Positions 36,113-45,381 of a stretch of 64,000 bases of DNA are shown piece by piece (position 1 is the stretch's first letter; each line of letters starts with the position of its first letter). Source of the DNA: Sporocytophaga myxococcoides (GTDB taxonomy: Bacteria; Bacteroidota; Bacteroidia; Cytophagales; Cytophagaceae). The stretch lies in contig NZ_BBLT01000008.1 in the NCBI RefSeq assembly GCF_000775915.1, positions 186,001 through 250,000 on the forward strand, read 5' to 3'. A program made the position numbers and the translations under genes. The notes under the pieces are model-generated. The model made no database searches and was not told the origin of the DNA. It was given only the letters and a program-made list of their open reading frames with translations.

Positions 36113-36523
36113 ATGCCAGAGAAAAAGTTTAATAAAGTTCTCCTTGTTGATGATGATAAAATCAATAATTACATAAATCTCAGATTAATAAGGAGAATAG
36201 GTTTGTCGGAAGAAATTATTGTGACAAACAATGGTCAGGAAGCAATTACTTATCTTAAGAAATGTGATAAGAACGAGCTGCCTACTCTTATTCTGCTGGA
36301 TATAAATATGCCAGTAATGGATGGATTTGAGTTTTTGGAAGAATATGAAAAATTAAAGGTTAATACTGTTGAAAGGCCTATGATTGTGGTTTTAACAACG
36401 AGTACCAATACAAATGATATTAAAAAGGTGGAAAGTTCTCCAATTGCTGCGGGATATATAAATAAACCCCTAACAGAAGAGAATCTGCTGGGGTTTATCA
36501 GAAGAAATGCTTCGGTGGTTTAA
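36113..36523 (+). CDS. Single-domain response regulator (CheY-like)
   Basis: A 136-residue receiver with no output domain. It has the acidic pocket VDDD, the phospho-Asp in LLDINMPVMDG, Thr in VLTTST, and Lys in YINKPL. It probably relays phosphate or acts by protein contact. It ends 10 bp before the stop of the convergent S46 peptidase gene, with no terminator between them. The orphan kinase at 3.9 kb is one possible partner but is not linked. Confidence 0.92.
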   Translation: MPEKKFNKVLLVDDDKINNYINLRLIRRIGLSEEIIVTNNGQEAITYLKKCDKNELPTLILLDINMPVMDGFEFLEEYEKLKVNTVERPMIVVLTTSTNTNDIKKVESSPIAAGYINKPLTEENLLGFIRRNASVV

Positions 36524-36533
36524 ATATTAACTA

Positions 36534-38780
36534 TTAGTTTACCTTTTCCAATTTTTTATTGCCTGTCTTAATTATTTCGACAGGTTTATTTTTGTCTATT
36601 GATTCTTCCTGACTTGCTGAGGGAGACTTAAAGTTTTGCACAATTGTCATCTCTTTGATGAGGTTTTCCGCACCTGCATATTTATCAATGATGAATAAAA
36701 TATATCTCACATCTACTGAAATTGTTCTTTGTAATTTTGGCTCATAGATAATATCTCCGCTCATTGCTTCCCAGTTGCCATCAAATGCACATCCAATTAA
36801 ATGCCCATAAGCATTCATAACAGGGCTTCCTGAATTTCCTCCGGTAATATCATTGGTGGAAATAAAGTTTACAGGAAGGGTCCCTTTATATCCGTATCTG
36901 CCATAATCTTTTTGATTGTACAGGTCTATTAATTTTTTAGGAACTATGAATTCTTCGTTTTGGGGATCTTCTTTTTCCATGATACCTTCAATGGTAGTAT
37001 AGTAGGAAAAGTGTGCTGCATCTTTCGGATAATAATCTTCAACTGAACCATAGGTTAGTCTCATGGAAAAGTTAGCATCAGGATATAGTTTAGCCTCTTT
37101 ATTCATTTCCCTGATTCCTTTAAGATATAAGTTATTAGCGGCATCCAGTTTTGCGAAAATCATACCCAGGAAAGGTCCGGCAAGTGTTCTGAAATCACTT
37201 ATGATTTCTTGACTTGTTTTGAAGGCAGGATCTTTTTCCAGTACCTTTGCTGAAGGCTTTTTAAGAAAATTATCCATTTTTTCCTTTGAAGCAAGGATTG
37301 AATTTGAAAATACGTATGCAGCAAATTTATTGAAGTCGCCTTTGTATTTCTTATTTACTTCTTTAAGGACTGAAGGCACTAGTTTGGGATTTACATCATC
37401 ATGATACATTTTTAACAGTGCGGCAAAAATCTTTTGGTCCGTTGGTGGATTATAATTTTTAAAGAATTCATCAGCCAGTTCTTTAGCGGCTTTGGTTGCA
37501 GCCTCCGTTTCCTGTGGTGTTTTAGCCTTTTGCAGTGCCTGGTAGAATCCATTCAGCTTATATGCAAAAAGCAGGATTTCTGTGCCAAAGGCAGCTTCTT
37601 CGAGGTAAGTATAGGCGGGAGCAACAATTTTATATTCCTCATAAGTTTGCTCAAATTGAGGAAGCAAATCACCATAGGTCTTTTTTCTCTCAGGGTCAGA
37701 ATCGGCCCATTCCTGAAATTTCTTTTCCCTGGCTTTCTTTTGATCTGCAACATCCAGTCTTCTTAATCCTTGATTCTGACCTATAAAATATTTGTAATAA
37801 TTAATTACCTGAGCATAATTTGCTGCATATTTGATTCTTACCTCCGGATCGGCATCCATATCTTCTTTCATAAGAGCCAATCTTTTTTCCCTGATTTTGA
37901 TTTTATCAGGATTGGTGATTTCATATGCAAGTTTAACTCCTTCGGATGTTAGATATCTTTCTGTACTTCCCGGATATCCCATTATCATTGTAAAAGAACC
38001 TTTTTCGTATCCGTCGAGTGAGATAGTTAGATGAAATTTGGGTTTTAAAGGAATATTGTTTGCTGAATATTCCGCAGGCTTGCCATCCGGTCCAGTATAG
38101 ACTCTGAACAAGGAAAAGTCTCCTGTATGCCTTGGCCACATCCAGTTATCGGTATCACCTCCGAATTTTCCGATACTGGATGGTGGTGCTCCTACTAGTC
38201 TGATATCTTTAAATACTTCATAAACAAACAGGTAAAATTCATTCCCTTCGAAAAAGCTTTTGATTTCGGAAGTATAATGCGTTCCTGCTATTGCTGATTT
38301 TTCAAGTTCAGTAGAAATCTGTTCGATTTTAGCTTCTTTTTCATCAGGGTTTAGCCCTGCACATTCTCTCAGAATTCTATCCGTTACATCTTCCATTCTT
38401 ACCAGAAAAGTTACTGTAAGGCCAGGTGTAGGGAGTTCCTCAGACGTTTTTTTTGCCCAGAAACCGTCAGAAAGATAGTCGTGCTCAACCGTACTATGCG
38501 ATTGTACAGATTCATAACCGCAGTGGTGGTTAGTAAGAACTAGTCCTTTATCAGATATGATTTCTCCTGTGCAATACCCTCCGAAATTTACAACAGCATC
38601 TTTTAGGCTTGAATGATTTGCACTATAGATCTCATCTGCTGTCAGCTTGAGACCTTTCTTTTGCATATCTTCATAGTTAAGCCTCTTGATGAGTAAAGGA
38701 AGCCACATTCCTTCGTCGGCACGACAGAAAGGATTTAAAGAAAGCAAACAGACAGTAAATACGATAAGTTTTTTCAACAT
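36534..38780 (-). CDS. S46-family dipeptidyl peptidase (DPP7/DPP11-like)
   Basis: A 748-residue periplasmic serine exopeptidase with a signal peptide ending near residue 22. The catalytic triad is visible: His in LTNHHCGY, Asp in GGDTDNWMWPRHTGDF and Ser in GGNSGSPV. S46 enzymes release dipeptides from the N-terminus of peptides and occur in Bacteroidota that feed on protein. After the Ser the sequence reads FDGNWEAMSGD. The Gly after FD is the residue I recall for DPP7 (hydrophobic P1 preference), whereas DPP11 has Arg for acidic P1. The specificity is thus an inference. The charged C-terminal tail is unremarkable. Confidence 0.94.
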   Translation of the reverse strand: MLKKLIVFTVCLLSLNPFCRADEGMWLPLLIKRLNYEDMQKKGLKLTADEIYSANHSSLKDAVVNFGGYCTGEIISDKGLVLTNHHCGYESVQSHSTVEHDYLSDGFWAKKTSEELPTPGLTVTFLVRMEDVTDRILRECAGLNPDEKEAKIEQISTELEKSAIAGTHYTSEIKSFFEGNEFYLFVYEVFKDIRLVGAPPSSIGKFGGDTDNWMWPRHTGDFSLFRVYTGPDGKPAEYSANNIPLKPKFHLTISLDGYEKGSFTMIMGYPGSTERYLTSEGVKLAYEITNPDKIKIREKRLALMKEDMDADPEVRIKYAANYAQVINYYKYFIGQNQGLRRLDVADQKKAREKKFQEWADSDPERKKTYGDLLPQFEQTYEEYKIVAPAYTYLEEAAFGTEILLFAYKLNGFYQALQKAKTPQETEAATKAAKELADEFFKNYNPPTDQKIFAALLKMYHDDVNPKLVPSVLKEVNKKYKGDFNKFAAYVFSNSILASKEKMDNFLKKPSAKVLEKDPAFKTSQEIISDFRTLAGPFLGMIFAKLDAANNLYLKGIREMNKEAKLYPDANFSMRLTYGSVEDYYPKDAAHFSYYTTIEGIMEKEDPQNEEFIVPKKLIDLYNQKDYGRYGYKGTLPVNFISTNDITGGNSGSPVMNAYGHLIGCAFDGNWEAMSGDIIYEPKLQRTISVDVRYILFIIDKYAGAENLIKEMTIVQNFKSPSASQEESIDKNKPVEIIKTGNKKLEKVN

Positions 38781-38902
38781 GATATTCTCAATAGATTTTT
38801 TGGTAAAAAATATAAAAGCTTAAAATGCTTTAGGGATTAAATTGTTTAACAAAAGGAATAAATACCATATTTTATGGTCAATTCAGAGCAATATATTAAA
38901 AA

Positions 38903-39026
38903 AGTAGTAAGTTATAAGTAGTAAGTAATAAGTTTTGGAAAGTTGACCTAAACCGAAAGTTTAATCGTCCTTGAGGAACTGTGTACTCAGTCCTGACTTA
39001 AAACTTACTACTTATAACTTACTACT
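38903..39026. repeat. Long inverted repeat with perfect 24-bp arms (element 2)
   Basis: The arms at 38903-38926 and 39003-39026 are perfect 24-bp complements separated by 76 bp. The left arm and the bases just after it contain a 14-bp unit AGTAGTAAGTTATA repeated twice with one change. The right arm runs up to the stop codon of the BamA/TamA-like gene. The spacer contains GTTGACCT, shared with element 1 at 6.2 kb. It may fold into a large RNA hairpin and act as a 3' end for the minus-strand gene, or be a mobile or structural repeat. Confidence 0.8.
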
Positions 39027-40438
39027 CAAATAGCTGCTTTCAAACTGAAAAACAAGCCAGTCTGGAGTTGTTTATTAATAGAATATTCAAATCTGAAGAC
39101 TAGGTCATAATAAGTGACTAAATCGAATCCTGCACCACCGCCCCAGAGCCATTGATTTGCTAATATAGCATTACCAGGAATATTAGTATGGTCTACTACA
39201 TAACCAGTATCAAAATAAGTTTTCAAATAGAGAGTTAGGGGAATACTTCTGATTTTTTCTGTTGGGAGGAAGCCCAGTTTCTTTTCTGTTTTAAAAAGCC
39301 TGTATTTGATGTTGCTTTTTAAAAGGCTATAGGAGGAGCCGTCTATTACAAAAAGCTCATATCCGCTGATATAATCTTTCATATAGCCCAATCCACGAAT
39401 GTTATAATAGGGTTGTTTAGATGGAGTCGAATATTTTAGGGCGCTTCCGGCAGCAACAAAAAATCCTTTACCGAGCGGTTTGTAAACAGAGCCTTCTGTT
39501 TTTACTGAAAATATATTTACATCATCTGCGTCTAAAAGTCCCTGTTTATCTACTTCAGCTTTTATATAAAAGCCATTTAAAGGGTAATAAGTGATATCTC
39601 GCCTGTCATAGGTAAAAGTGTATTTTAGATCTAAATAATTTTGGCGAACCCTTTGATTTAGAAAATAGTCAGGATTTAGTTCTGCAATCGAATCTGATAT
39701 TCTGTTGGCAAAAAATCCAAGGCTCAGGCTGTGAAATTCGTAAAACTTCCTTCTGTAAGAAAGTGTGAGGCTGCCAGTAATTCTGCGTCTGACAAAATTC
39801 TTTCCTTCGAAAAATGCCAATTCATTTTCTAGTGTTTGATATGGAATTTTTTTGTTTTGGATGATTCCGGCAAAAAGGACTAAACCAATCCTTTGTTTGA
39901 GATCAAGATAGGGAAATGTATAGGTAAGTTCTGCTTTAGTAGAAAAACCGGCATTCACTTTTAATCTTAAAGTTTCATTCATCCCCCTTACATTTTTCTT
40001 AATAAAGTTTATCCCATAATCAATTCTGGAAAGGTCATGATTTCTGGTGTGCCACCATTCATTGAAATTTCGGTCGGCAAGACTTAATATCGGAAGAGGA
40101 TAAGTGAAAAGCCTTTCTTTTACAACGATTTCTAATTCACGTACAGTTGAATCTCCAATTAAGATGATGTCCGCTTTCAGAAATAAACCTGTATTAAAAA
40201 TCCTGTTTCTGGTTTTTATAAGCAGTGGTTCAAGATCTTTTTTGAGAATCGTATCCCCTGGATCAATGCTTAATTCTCTTAGGATAATTCTGTCCTTAGT
40301 TCGCTTATTTCCCTCAAGTTTTATGTTGTTAATAACAATAAAGGAAGTATCACAGGCTTCAGATGGAGAATGAATCTGTGCCGAAATGAAGGTTGGAACC
40401 AGGAGGGAAATAAATAAAATGAAAAACTTAAAAGACAT
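39026..40438 (-). CDS. BamA/TamA-like outer-membrane protein (POTRA plus beta-barrel)
   Basis: A 470-residue protein with a signal peptide ending near residue 20 (FISAQ). It has one clear POTRA domain (about 32-110, with IVINNIKLEGNKRTKDRIILREL) and a C-terminal 16-strand-type barrel of the surface-antigen family (about 150-470), including a YNIRGLGY-like strand in the region of the BamA VRGF motif. It is much shorter than BamA, which has five POTRAs, so it is a single-POTRA Omp85-type protein of unknown cargo. It ends in hydrophobic SLKAAI rather than a terminal Phe. Element 2 lies directly after the stop. Confidence 0.83.
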   Translation of the reverse strand: MSFKFFILFISLLVPTFISAQIHSPSEACDTSFIVINNIKLEGNKRTKDRIILRELSIDPGDTILKKDLEPLLIKTRNRIFNTGLFLKADIILIGDSTVRELEIVVKERLFTYPLPILSLADRNFNEWWHTRNHDLSRIDYGINFIKKNVRGMNETLRLKVNAGFSTKAELTYTFPYLDLKQRIGLVLFAGIIQNKKIPYQTLENELAFFEGKNFVRRRITGSLTLSYRRKFYEFHSLSLGFFANRISDSIAELNPDYFLNQRVRQNYLDLKYTFTYDRRDITYYPLNGFYIKAEVDKQGLLDADDVNIFSVKTEGSVYKPLGKGFFVAAGSALKYSTPSKQPYYNIRGLGYMKDYISGYELFVIDGSSYSLLKSNIKYRLFKTEKKLGFLPTEKIRSIPLTLYLKTYFDTGYVVDHTNIPGNAILANQWLWGGGAGFDLVTYYDLVFRFEYSINKQLQTGLFFSLKAAI

Positions 40439-40579
40439 TTAAACTGATTCCGGCGAAATATTGAGGTTGTTTTATTATTAAAAATGCAAATATTTGCTCA
40501 TTATTAATAATATCCTTGTGGTTTTATATTTCCTTTTACGAAGGAAACAGGAACTGTTATATGGGATCAGGAGGTTGAA

Positions 40580-40822
40580 ATGAAAATTATGTTAAAAATA
40601 TTATTAACTCCATTAAAATGGCTGATATTGTTGCTGGTAAAAATATATCAGCTGGCCATAAGCCCTTATTTACCGGCAGCCTGCAGGTATCACCCGACTT
40701 GTTCTGCTTATTTTATTGAAGCTGTAAAAAAACATGGTCCTATCAAAGGAAGCTGGTTGGGAATAAAACGAATAGGGCGTTGCCACCCTTGGGGTGGGCA
40801 CGGGTATGACCCCGTGCCTTAG
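40580..40822 (+). CDS. yidD: Membrane protein insertion efficiency factor YidD
   Basis: An 80-residue amphipathic protein with the YidD signature [19 protein letters not shown] and the C-terminal block [15 protein letters not shown]. It assists YidC-dependent membrane insertion. The start at 40580 is supported by an AGGAGG Shine-Dalgarno at 40569, an uncommonly strong site for this phylum. Its 3' end overlaps the convergent lgt gene by 4 bp. It is not beside rpmH/rnpA/yidC as in many bacteria. Confidence 0.95.
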   Translation: MKIMLKILLTPLKWLILLLVKIYQLAISPYLPAACRYHPTCSAYFIEAVKKHGPIKGSWLGIKRIGRCHPWGGHGYDPVP

Positions 40823-41907
40823 CTTAATTCATTCTTTTTGCGGTAGCTGTTTATAAGAACAAACAGACCAGCAATAATTAACGGAATACTTAAAAGTTGC
40901 CCCATGTTGTAGCTCATATTTTGCTCAAAATCTACCTGTGGTTCTTTAAAGTATTCGTATATAAATCTTAGGCTGAATAATATCACTACAAAAAAACCAA
41001 ATATTCTTCCTTCGGGTGTTTTCTCTCTCTTTCTATAGTAAACCCCAAAAAACAAAAATAAAAAGAGTAGAAAGGAAGAAATAGCCTCATATAGTTGTGA
41101 AGGATGTCTTGGAACACCCCATATTCCCACTGTTACTTTCTGAGCTTTTTCTCCTTCAAGCTTTTCTATTTTAATAGGTGGATTTTCAGCATACACAATA
41201 TGTTCGTTATATTCTTTTTCAATAGTCTTTTTTAATCCACCTTCTACTAAAGCTTTGATTTGGTCAATGTTTCCGTCTTCAGGCACTACAAAACTGAGAT
41301 CTACACCTGCAATTGTTCTTCCTGCCTCATCAAGACTATCTTTCCCATTAAGGCTCATTTCAATATCATAAAGATAGTTTTGGTAAGTTCTGTCAAGGAG
41401 GTCTTCCATACTCCTTGCAAAGATAAATCCTCCTCTGAAGCTTGTAGGTTTTCCGATAATTTCAGAATTCATAAGGTTTCCCAAGCGGATTAGGCATCCT
41501 GCAAGGGCTATGGTAATCACCATACGATCTAGTACATACAGGTAACTTTGGTCGGTTTGCTTTTTAGAATAGAGGTAAATGGCTATTAAAATTCCTGCTG
41601 CAGCGCCATGGCTCGCAAGGCCTCCTTCCCAAATTTTCAGAATGTCAAGAGGGTGGGTCAAATAATATTCTGGTTCGTAAAAAAGACAATGCCCAAGTCT
41701 TGCTCCCAGAATTGTAGCCACTACCATATAGACAGTCAGAGTTTCTACATACTTTTCTGATTTTCCTTCTGTCTTATAAATCCAGATTAAAATTTGCTGG
41801 CCAATTAGAAATCCGAGTGCGAAAAGTAGTCCATACCACCTTACTGTTAAGCTTCCTATTGAAAATAACTCGGGAGAAGCTTCCCAGAGAACAAAGTTAA
41901 AAGTCAT
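40819..41907 (-). CDS. lgt: Prolipoprotein diacylglyceryl transferase
   Basis: A 362-residue inner-membrane enzyme that adds diacylglycerol to the lipobox Cys of prolipoproteins. It has seven hydrophobic segments, with [22 protein letters not shown] and RHPSQLYEA as signature blocks. It is about 70 residues longer than E. coli Lgt because of a charged insertion in the periplasmic loop between RLGNLMNSE and RHPSQLYE (roughly residues 150-260). Several lipoproteins in this window would be its substrates. Confidence 0.95.
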   Translation of the reverse strand: MTFNFVLWEASPELFSIGSLTVRWYGLLFALGFLIGQQILIWIYKTEGKSEKYVETLTVYMVVATILGARLGHCLFYEPEYYLTHPLDILKIWEGGLASHGAAAGILIAIYLYSKKQTDQSYLYVLDRMVITIALAGCLIRLGNLMNSEIIGKPTSFRGGFIFARSMEDLLDRTYQNYLYDIEMSLNGKDSLDEAGRTIAGVDLSFVVPEDGNIDQIKALVEGGLKKTIEKEYNEHIVYAENPPIKIEKLEGEKAQKVTVGIWGVPRHPSQLYEAISSFLLFLFLFFGVYYRKREKTPEGRIFGFFVVILFSLRFIYEYFKEPQVDFEQNMSYNMGQLLSIPLIIAGLFVLINSYRKKNELS

Positions 41908-42215
41908 GCTATATAATTTTTGGCCTGCAATAAAATCAAATCAGAATTAAAAAGAAAGAAAAGATTTATAAATGGAAATAATTGCATTATTTTAATTTTA
42001 CTCCCAAAGGTTTTATAATAGGATGTTAAAGTTATCCACAAAATTCGGCTTTATAAGCCTTATTAACATTATGTATTTCGATCAACGTAGATTTTGAATA
42101 GATTGAATTTGGTTTTTAAATAAAATAAATAGCCTATTGTAATATTTTTATTTTATTGAATTAACTCTGGTAAAACATTATCGTATAAATACATTATGTG
42201 ATCAAATTTTCTTTT
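41908..42215. other. Intergenic region with one DnaA-box-like site
   Basis: This AT-rich gap of about 308 bp lies upstream of lgt. It contains a single perfect TTATCCACA at 42032-42040 and a short palindrome GGCTTTATAAGCC just after it. One box alone is not evidence for an origin. Nothing else was recognised. Confidence 0.3.
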
Positions 42216-42407
42216 ATGAAAACACCGCGATCTTTTATGCCCAAGGGAAAACCATGTATAAGGATTCCATTATTGAATATATGCCTCTTATTTGTATTTT
42301 ATTTTTTGTTTTTAAAATTTTTTACTGACGAATCCTTTTTTAAAATGCTGTCTTCAAGTTTGGATTCATATCATTTACCTGAGTTTAACTGGAAATATTA
42401 CAGATAA
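42216..42407 (+). CDS. Possible small single-pass membrane protein
   Basis: An open frame of 63 codons from ATG 42216. It has a basic N-terminus (KTPRSFMPKGKPCIRI), one strongly hydrophobic segment (LLNICLLFVFYFLFLKFF) and a polar tail. The charge pattern suits a small membrane protein, but there is no family, no clear ribosome site and no operon partner. It ends 12 bp before the convergent nadE stop. It may be chance. Confidence 0.35.
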   Translation: MKTPRSFMPKGKPCIRIPLLNICLLFVFYFLFLKFFTDESFFKMLSSSLDSYHLPEFNWKYYR

Positions 42408-42419
42408 TTAACATTCTAT

Positions 42420-44282
42420 TTAATTCTCAAGTTTTTTTAACTCATTTTTAAATCCACTGTTTAAAATCGGAAACCTACACCATGTTTTCGGGTCAACATT
42501 AAACTCATCGAGGTGGAAACCAGGCGCTAATCTTTCTCTCTTCCATTGATTTCTTGACCACATCCTGAAAAATTTGTCCACATATGCTTTAAGTAATGTT
42601 GCCTCTGTTTTATTTTTTTTTGCCAAAATATTAAAAACTTCCAAAGGGGATTTTTTGTCTTTGATAGCAAGTTTTTCAATTACCGCCAATAACCAGTAAG
42701 GCATAAGGTCTTTCTCGTCGGTCTGAGTTTTTTCCACTGGTCTTAATTCAGCGGTAGGTATCAGTGAATTTACAAAACGTAAGCCCGGTTGGTCCAGATT
42801 TTTTTCAGCCCAGATCAACCATTGTTGGATGAAATGTTTGTCAACACCAGCTATTGGAGCAATACTACCCGAAGTATCTCCATCCATAGTTGCATATCCG
42901 ACATCTCCTTCACTACGATTGGATGTAGTGATTAACAAAGCATTATTAATGTTAGCGAGCATCCATATTATCGGTGAGCGGCTTCTCGCCTGAATGTTCT
43001 GTAAGGTGATGTCATGCTTTTCCCAGGTAAGAGGATGATCCAGCACTTGTTCGATTGTTTTGATGTATCCTGAAACCTGATCCTGTACATCCCAATGATA
43101 GAATCTCGCCCCAATGGATTCTGCCAGTTTTTCAGCAGATTCAAATGTTTCTTTCCCGGAGTTCTTGGTAGACTGGTAGGCACAGGTAAGCACTTTTTCT
43201 GTAACTATTCTGAATTGTTTTTCATATGGTTCAGACTCAATTCCGGGAATAGGAGAGAGGCCACCTTTATCTAAGAATTCTTTTACCCCAAGTTCTTTTA
43301 TTCCTTTTTTGATCATTTCAGAGACCATTACTGCGCAGGCAGAGCTATCAGCGCCTCCACTGAGCGATAACACAAAACCTTTGCTATGGCTTTTTCGCAT
43401 ATAATCAAAAAGTCCGAGTGTAACAGCTTCCCAAAATTCGAAGTTTTTTTCTCTGTCATCCGGATGCAGCTGGGCTTCAGAAACTTTTCCTGTGGAAAAA
43501 TCGATATCCGCATGGACCAGGTTGAAGTTTTTAAAGGAAAGCCTATCATTGCGTTGTATGAGGTTACCATTTTTGGCAATCAGGACTTCTCCATCAAAAA
43601 TCATTCTGCCGGCTTCATTGCCCAATAGGTTTGCATATAGATAAGTACAGTTGAATCTTTCTGAACTTCCAATAATCAGATTATATCTGAAATCTGATTT
43701 GGCAAAAGCAAAGTGACTTGCACTAGGATTCAGTATAAGGTCCACATTCATTCTGCAAAGTCTGGAAGCAGGTCTTACATTGTCTGGTCTCCAGGCATCT
43801 TCGCAAATTTCAAAACCTATTTTTATACCATCAACTTCATATAAAATGTCTCCGAAAGGATAGGCTTTTCCTTGTATACTAAAGTTTTCAATCTGAGAAT
43901 GTATCCAAGGAGTAAACCACCTTGGTTCATAATGCACCCCATCGTTTGCTAAGAACTGTTTAGCTGAAATACCAAGAATTTTTTTGTTTTTAACAAGGCA
44001 TGCACAATTATAAACAAGGTTGTTGAATCTTATAGGAAGCCCAAAACTTACTGTTATGTTCGAAGTATGAGGTATAAGATCAATCAAGTGTTGAAGAGCT
44101 GTTTCTGGTACCCATTCGCTTAAGAACCAATCTTCACAGCCATAACCAGTAAGGCAAAGCTCCGGCAGACAAAGGATGTCCACCTGATTATCTCTAGCTT
44201 CATTAATTGCAGCTATAATATTAGATATATTATTATCCCAATCCAGAGGAGTTTGGTTAAGTGCAGCACCGGCAATTCTCAT
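42420..44282 (-). CDS. nadE: Glutamine-dependent NAD+ synthetase
   Basis: A 620-residue two-domain enzyme for the last step of NAD synthesis. The N-terminal nitrilase-type glutaminase (about 1-270) has Glu in LPELCLTGYG and Cys in FEICEDAW. The C-terminal NAD synthase (about 285-620) has the PP-loop LSLSGGADSSA and the TSNRSEGDVGYATMDGDTSG block. The length is intermediate between the usual 550 and 680 residues for the fused type. It is a single-gene unit on the minus strand. Confidence 0.96.
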   Translation of the reverse strand: MRIAGAALNQTPLDWDNNISNIIAAINEARDNQVDILCLPELCLTGYGCEDWFLSEWVPETALQHLIDLIPHTSNITVSFGLPIRFNNLVYNCACLVKNKKILGISAKQFLANDGVHYEPRWFTPWIHSQIENFSIQGKAYPFGDILYEVDGIKIGFEICEDAWRPDNVRPASRLCRMNVDLILNPSASHFAFAKSDFRYNLIIGSSERFNCTYLYANLLGNEAGRMIFDGEVLIAKNGNLIQRNDRLSFKNFNLVHADIDFSTGKVSEAQLHPDDREKNFEFWEAVTLGLFDYMRKSHSKGFVLSLSGGADSSACAVMVSEMIKKGIKELGVKEFLDKGGLSPIPGIESEPYEKQFRIVTEKVLTCAYQSTKNSGKETFESAEKLAESIGARFYHWDVQDQVSGYIKTIEQVLDHPLTWEKHDITLQNIQARSRSPIIWMLANINNALLITTSNRSEGDVGYATMDGDTSGSIAPIAGVDKHFIQQWLIWAEKNLDQPGLRFVNSLIPTAELRPVEKTQTDEKDLMPYWLLAVIEKLAIKDKKSPLEVFNILAKKNKTEATLLKAYVDKFFRMWSRNQWKRERLAPGFHLDEFNVDPKTWCRFPILNSGFKNELKKLEN

Positions 44283-44501
44283 ATACTGATAGTTTTATAC
44301 ATTTAATCAAACCAGAAAAGATTCGATAAGGTCAAATGTAAAGTTTTATGATTTAATAAATTTAAGAAAATGTGACTTTTCAAATAAAAATGGAAACAGA
44401 GCCTTGGCTTTTAAAAGACTGAAAACTTCGATAATCTTATTTTTAAAAGTAAAAAAGATTATGGTTCTAAAGTAGGAGGTGAAGTTGAATATAGGGGAGA
44501 A

Positions 44502-45242
44502 CTATTTTATTTCTCTGATCTGACAAGCTTTCTCAGCTGCGGCCTGTTCAGCTTTTTTCTTACTAAATCCTGTTCCTGTACTTACAGGTTCATCTTCAAT
44601 AAGGACCTGGGCAGTAAATTCCTTATGATGAATACTTCCGACTTCTTTGATAATTACAAACTTAATGTCTTTAGATTCCTTTTGTGCCCATTCAATTAAG
44701 ACACTTTTGAAATTAAGGTTGTTTTCTATTATTTCATTCAGGTCGAAATGTGGCTGTAAAAGTCTGGTGAGAATAAATTTTCTACAGGATTTAAAGCCTT
44801 TGTCAAGATATACTGCTCCTACCAATGCTTCCAGGGCATCGCCATATAGCGACTTATGAGTGTTTCCACCTCTTCCCGGATTAAATTCTACAATTTTATT
44901 GAGTCCAATTTTTTTTCCAAGTTTATTCAGTGATTCACGATTTACGATTCTTGATCTGATTTCAGTCAGGAATCCCTCATCTTTATAAGGGAACTTTTTA
45001 AATAGAAATTCTGCTATTACTGCGCCAAGAATCGCATCGCCAAGGTATTCAAGTCTTTCATTTGAGCTACGGACACCAAGCTTGTCCTCTTTTGCAGCAG
45101 AGGTATGACATACAGCAAGTTTATAAAGGTTAAGATTGATGGGCGTTTGTCCTGTTATATTTGCTATTGATTTAGCAAATGTCTTTTCCTTTGCCAGCTG
45201 TTTGTTAAACAGATGCGAAATTCTCCTTAAGTAGGAAATCAA
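44502..45242 (-). CDS. rnc: Ribonuclease III
   Basis: A 246-residue double-strand RNA endonuclease. The catalytic domain has the signature NERLEYLGDAIL and the second metal-site segment GDALEALVGAVYLDKG. The C-terminal dsRBD ends with GTGFSKKKAEQAAAEKA. The only usable start is TTG 45242, since a stop lies two codons upstream in frame and no ATG occurs before the conserved core. It follows acpP and fabF in the same direction, a common order, but a terminator after fabF separates it. Confidence 0.95.
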   Translation of the reverse strand: MISYLRRISHLFNKQLAKEKTFAKSIANITGQTPINLNLYKLAVCHTSAAKEDKLGVRSSNERLEYLGDAILGAVIAEFLFKKFPYKDEGFLTEIRSRIVNRESLNKLGKKIGLNKIVEFNPGRGGNTHKSLYGDALEALVGAVYLDKGFKSCRKFILTRLLQPHFDLNEIIENNLNFKSVLIEWAQKESKDIKFVIIKEVGSIHHKEFTAQVLIEDEPVSTGTGFSKKKAEQAAAEKACQIREIK

Positions 45243-45324
45243 AATTTAATAAGTTTTAATATAATAATTAAAAGAATCTGAATCGAATAAATTAAGTTCA
45301 GCTTTGAAAGCTAAAAATAAAAAA

Positions 45325-45357
45325 AAGGTGTTAAATCTTCCAAAGAGTTAACACCTT
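45325..45357 (-). terminator. Terminator of acpP-fabF
   Basis: A 10-bp stem (AAGGTGTTAA / TTAACACCTT on the plus strand) with a 13-nt loop. On the minus strand it runs into a long T-tract. It lies 25 bp after the fabF stop and before rnc, so rnc depends on read-through or its own promoter. Confidence 0.9.
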
Positions 45358-45381
45358 ATAATGTTTAAAGTTATTAATTTT

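Noticed and set aside
42032-42040. Perfect DnaA-box sequence TTATCCACA
   Set aside because: Only one copy, with no cluster of boxes and no dnaA or dnaN gene nearby, so it is not evidence for an origin.
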